Assembly (NCBI GenBank): GCA_002321335.1
Contig: DCMG01000035.1
Span: forward strand, 1 to 15,600
From: Bacteroidales bacterium UBA1628
GTDB taxonomy: Bacteria; Bacteroidota; Bacteroidia; Bacteroidales; UBA932
Direction of reading: 5' to 3'
Length of the DNA stretch: 15,600 nt
In this document: piece by piece, positions 14,613-15,600 of the stretch
Numbering within the stretch: the first letter of the stretch is position 1
How the letters are laid out: every line of letters begins with the position of its first letter
The notes under the pieces: generated by a model
What the model was told of the DNA's origin: nothing
Database searches by the model: none
The model's input: the letters and a program-made list of their open reading frames with translations, nothing else
Translations under genes and position numbers: made by a program

Positions 14613-14631
14613 CAGAAAAACTGACATCTAT

Positions 14632-15282
14632 ATGGACACATCTTCTAAAGAAGTATTGGAACCTAATCTTACAAAAGAAGACACTCCCAAGAGGAAGATT
14701 GGATTGCTCACTCGCATCAAGGAGGTGATCCAACATAAATGGCACGAGCTCAAGGAACTGATAGAACCGGAAGGTGCAAAACCTTTGAATTTCGATGTCA
14801 AGATGGGAAGGCTCACTCCAGAGATTATCGATCTCGCTTATGTGGAGGCCATTCGCAGACTGGACAACCAGCAGAACAGTATGGCAAAAGCGCAACAGCA
14901 GATCCAGACTTTTCTGGGATGGTACCTTGCGGCCATAATCTCCTTGATCGGGATTCTCACAGGACAGTTGATCGATGACAGCGGATCATCGTTTGTCATT
15001 CTGATGTCGCTATACGGCATCATCGTGCTCGGCAGTGCATCCTTCTGTTTTTGGAGAGGGGCTCTCTTCAAGACGGAATATCAACCATCAGGAGACGAAC
15101 CTGCACATTTCCTTTCAGACGAAATGGTCAGCTGGCTTGAAAAACTGCCTGATGACAAATGGTGGCCCGCAAGCAGGAAATACGCCTGTCTCAGAGAGAT
15201 GCAGAAGAGCATCATCATAAACCGCAAGCGCAGCGAGCATACTAGGAATCTGTACAGGAAAGGTGTGCTATCACTGTCGTAG
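14632..15282 (+). CDS. Two-transmembrane-helix protein of unknown function
   Basis: The 216-residue product is not recognised as a named family. It has a charged N-terminal region (about 1-60), a helical, Gln-rich segment (about 62-92, EAIRRLDNQQNSMAKAQQQ) leading straight into a membrane helix at about 94-114, a short turn (DDSGSS), a second helix at about 120-141, and a soluble C-terminal region of about 75 residues with WLEKLPDDKWWPASRKY. Both ends should face the cytoplasm. A coiled or helical stalk followed by a tight two-helix hairpin recalls 2TM effectors of phage-defence systems (SLATT/S-2TM style), but I see no sensor or cyclase gene next to it, so that is speculation. I chose the ATG at 14632 because the promoter ends just before it. 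The frame extends to a TTG at 14503, which would start upstream of the promoter. Confidence 0.75.
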   Translation: MDTSSKEVLEPNLTKEDTPKRKIGLLTRIKEVIQHKWHELKELIEPEGAKPLNFDVKMGRLTPEIIDLAYVEAIRRLDNQQNSMAKAQQQIQTFLGWYLAAIISLIGILTGQLIDDSGSSFVILMSLYGIIVLGSASFCFWRGALFKTEYQPSGDEPAHFLSDEMVSWLEKLPDDKWWPASRKYACLREMQKSIIINRKRSEHTRNLYRKGVLSLS

Positions 15283-15306
15283 GAATTATCCTGCTGTTAA
15301 TATTCC

Positions 15307-15444
15307 TTATCGCCCGGTATCTGTTCCTGCTTTGCTGTTAGTCGTGGTTCCTGCATCATTAAGCTGGGATTCACCGGATCTGACATCATCAGGATACGGA
15401 ACAGGATCCGGCATTTTTTCTGATTGATAATTTTCTTTACACAT
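15307..15444 (-). CDS. Possible 45-aa small protein
   Basis: An ATG at 15444 opens a frame of 45 codons (MCKENYQSEKMPDPVPYPDD...KAGTDTGR) ending in TAA at 15307-15309, convergent with the two-helix protein gene and 24 nt from its stop. The product is polar, rich in Pro, Asp, Gly and Thr, and probably disordered, with no signal or membrane helix. No clear promoter is seen upstream. It fills most of the gap and its codons look ordinary, but chance is a real alternative for an ORF this short. Confidence 0.3.
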   Translation of the reverse strand: MCKENYQSEKMPDPVPYPDDVRSGESQLNDAGTTTNSKAGTDTGR

Positions 15445-15517
15445 AGTCGTTAATTAGTGTTGATTCCTAAACTTGGGCTATAGACCTTCATTAATGATTC
15501 ATAATAAATAATGGTGC

Positions 15518-15547
15518 GAAAGGCCACGCCGGGAGGTGCGGCCTTTC
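15518..15547. terminator. Terminator hairpin next to the right-edge gene
   Basis: GAAAGGCC (15518-15525) pairs with GGCCTTTC (15540-15547). An inner CGCC/GGTG pairing, after one A-C mismatch, closes a GGGA loop. It begins immediately after the stop codon of the minus-strand gene at the window edge and is followed on the plus strand by TTATTGCTTTT, so it may act in either direction. Confidence 0.65.
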
Positions 15548-15600
15548 TTATTGCTTTTCGAGGATGGAGAGGAGACGGTTGATCTGGGCATCCTTCTCCT
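15548..15600 (-). CDS. C-terminal end of an unidentified protein (cut by window edge)
   Basis: The minus strand reads EKDAQINRLLSILEKQ followed by TAA at 15548-15550, with a terminator hairpin directly behind it. The heptad-like spacing of hydrophobic residues (I, L, L, I, L) suggests a short C-terminal coiled coil. Similar endings (EKDAQI-R-L) occur in Bacteroidota DNA-binding and phage-repressor-like proteins, but only 16 residues are visible, so the function is left open. Confidence 0.6.
   Translation of the reverse strand, partial: EKDAQINRLLSILEKQ

Larger units (their letters stand above)
14147..14631. other. 485-nt intergenic region holding promoters, a terminator and a possible integration scar
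   Basis: No convincing gene is present. From left to right it holds the DUF3795 promoter (14173-14207), an AT-rich stretch of about 170 nt with nothing recognised, a perfect 11-bp terminator hairpin (14388-14413), a tRNA-3'-end-like sequence (14416-14431), two copies of TTTGGCGCA (14502-14521) and the promoter of the two-helix membrane protein gene (14582-14612). Confidence 0.6.

Noticed and set aside
14503..14631. N-terminal extension of the two-helix protein from a TTG at 14503
   Set aside because: It would run through the promoter at 14582-14612 and the TTTGGCGCA repeats; the ATG at 14632 has the right promoter spacing.
1..15600. CRISPR array, transposase, integrase or phage structural genes
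   Set aside because: No regularly spaced repeats and no recombinase or phage structural motif were seen in any frame. The only hints of mobility are the tRNA-like fragment and the direct repeat.

Overview
The window looks like a chromosomal segment of a member of the Bacteroidales (Bacteroidota). The evidence is lipoprotein-type signal peptides on fimbrillin-like, DUF4493 and PCMD proteins, a DUF4199/glycosyltransferase pair typical of the phylum, and promoters that fit the Bacteroidota consensus TTTG...TAnnTTTG. I cannot name a genus. Base composition appears moderate (near 50% G+C by eye).

Layout. (1) Positions 1-3047, minus strand: the translation operon thrS-infC-rpmI-rplT, with rplT cut by the window edge. 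Its leader holds two mutually exclusive hairpins, the second followed by a T-rich tract, which looks like an attenuator. (2) Positions 3184-4743, plus strand: a DUF4199 membrane protein and a DPM1/GtrB-like family 2 glycosyltransferase, divergent from thrS and ended by a hairpin shared with the convergent operon. (3) Positions 4794-13637, minus strand: a tight seven-gene operon with gaps of 11 nt or less and a recognisable promoter at 13608-13637. In transcription order it encodes a fimbrillin-like lipoprotein with a lectin-like C-terminus, a DUF4493 lipoprotein, a DUF4493 lipoprotein with an extra beta domain, a DUF4493-Fn3-PCMD lipoprotein, two paralogous small outer-membrane beta-barrel proteins, and an Ig/Fn3-PCMD lipoprotein. 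There is no SusC/SusD pair, enzyme or regulator in it. I infer a multi-component cell-surface assembly (adhesin, glycan-binding or fimbria-like). This is the best candidate for an undescribed system here. (4) Positions 13814-14146, minus strand: a small cysteine-rich DUF3795 protein. (5) Positions 14381-14431: a terminator next to a 16-nt sequence resembling a tRNA 3' end including CCA, but with no tRNA body. It reads like the scar or distal junction of an element integrated into a tRNA gene. (6) Positions 14632-15600, possibly element DNA: a two-transmembrane-helix protein of unknown function with its own promoter, a possible 45-aa ORF, a terminator and the C-terminal end of another protein.

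Family assignments were made by reading the proteins, not by database search. The DUF4493, PCMD, DUF4199, DUF3795 and fimbrillin-like calls should be confirmed by profile search.
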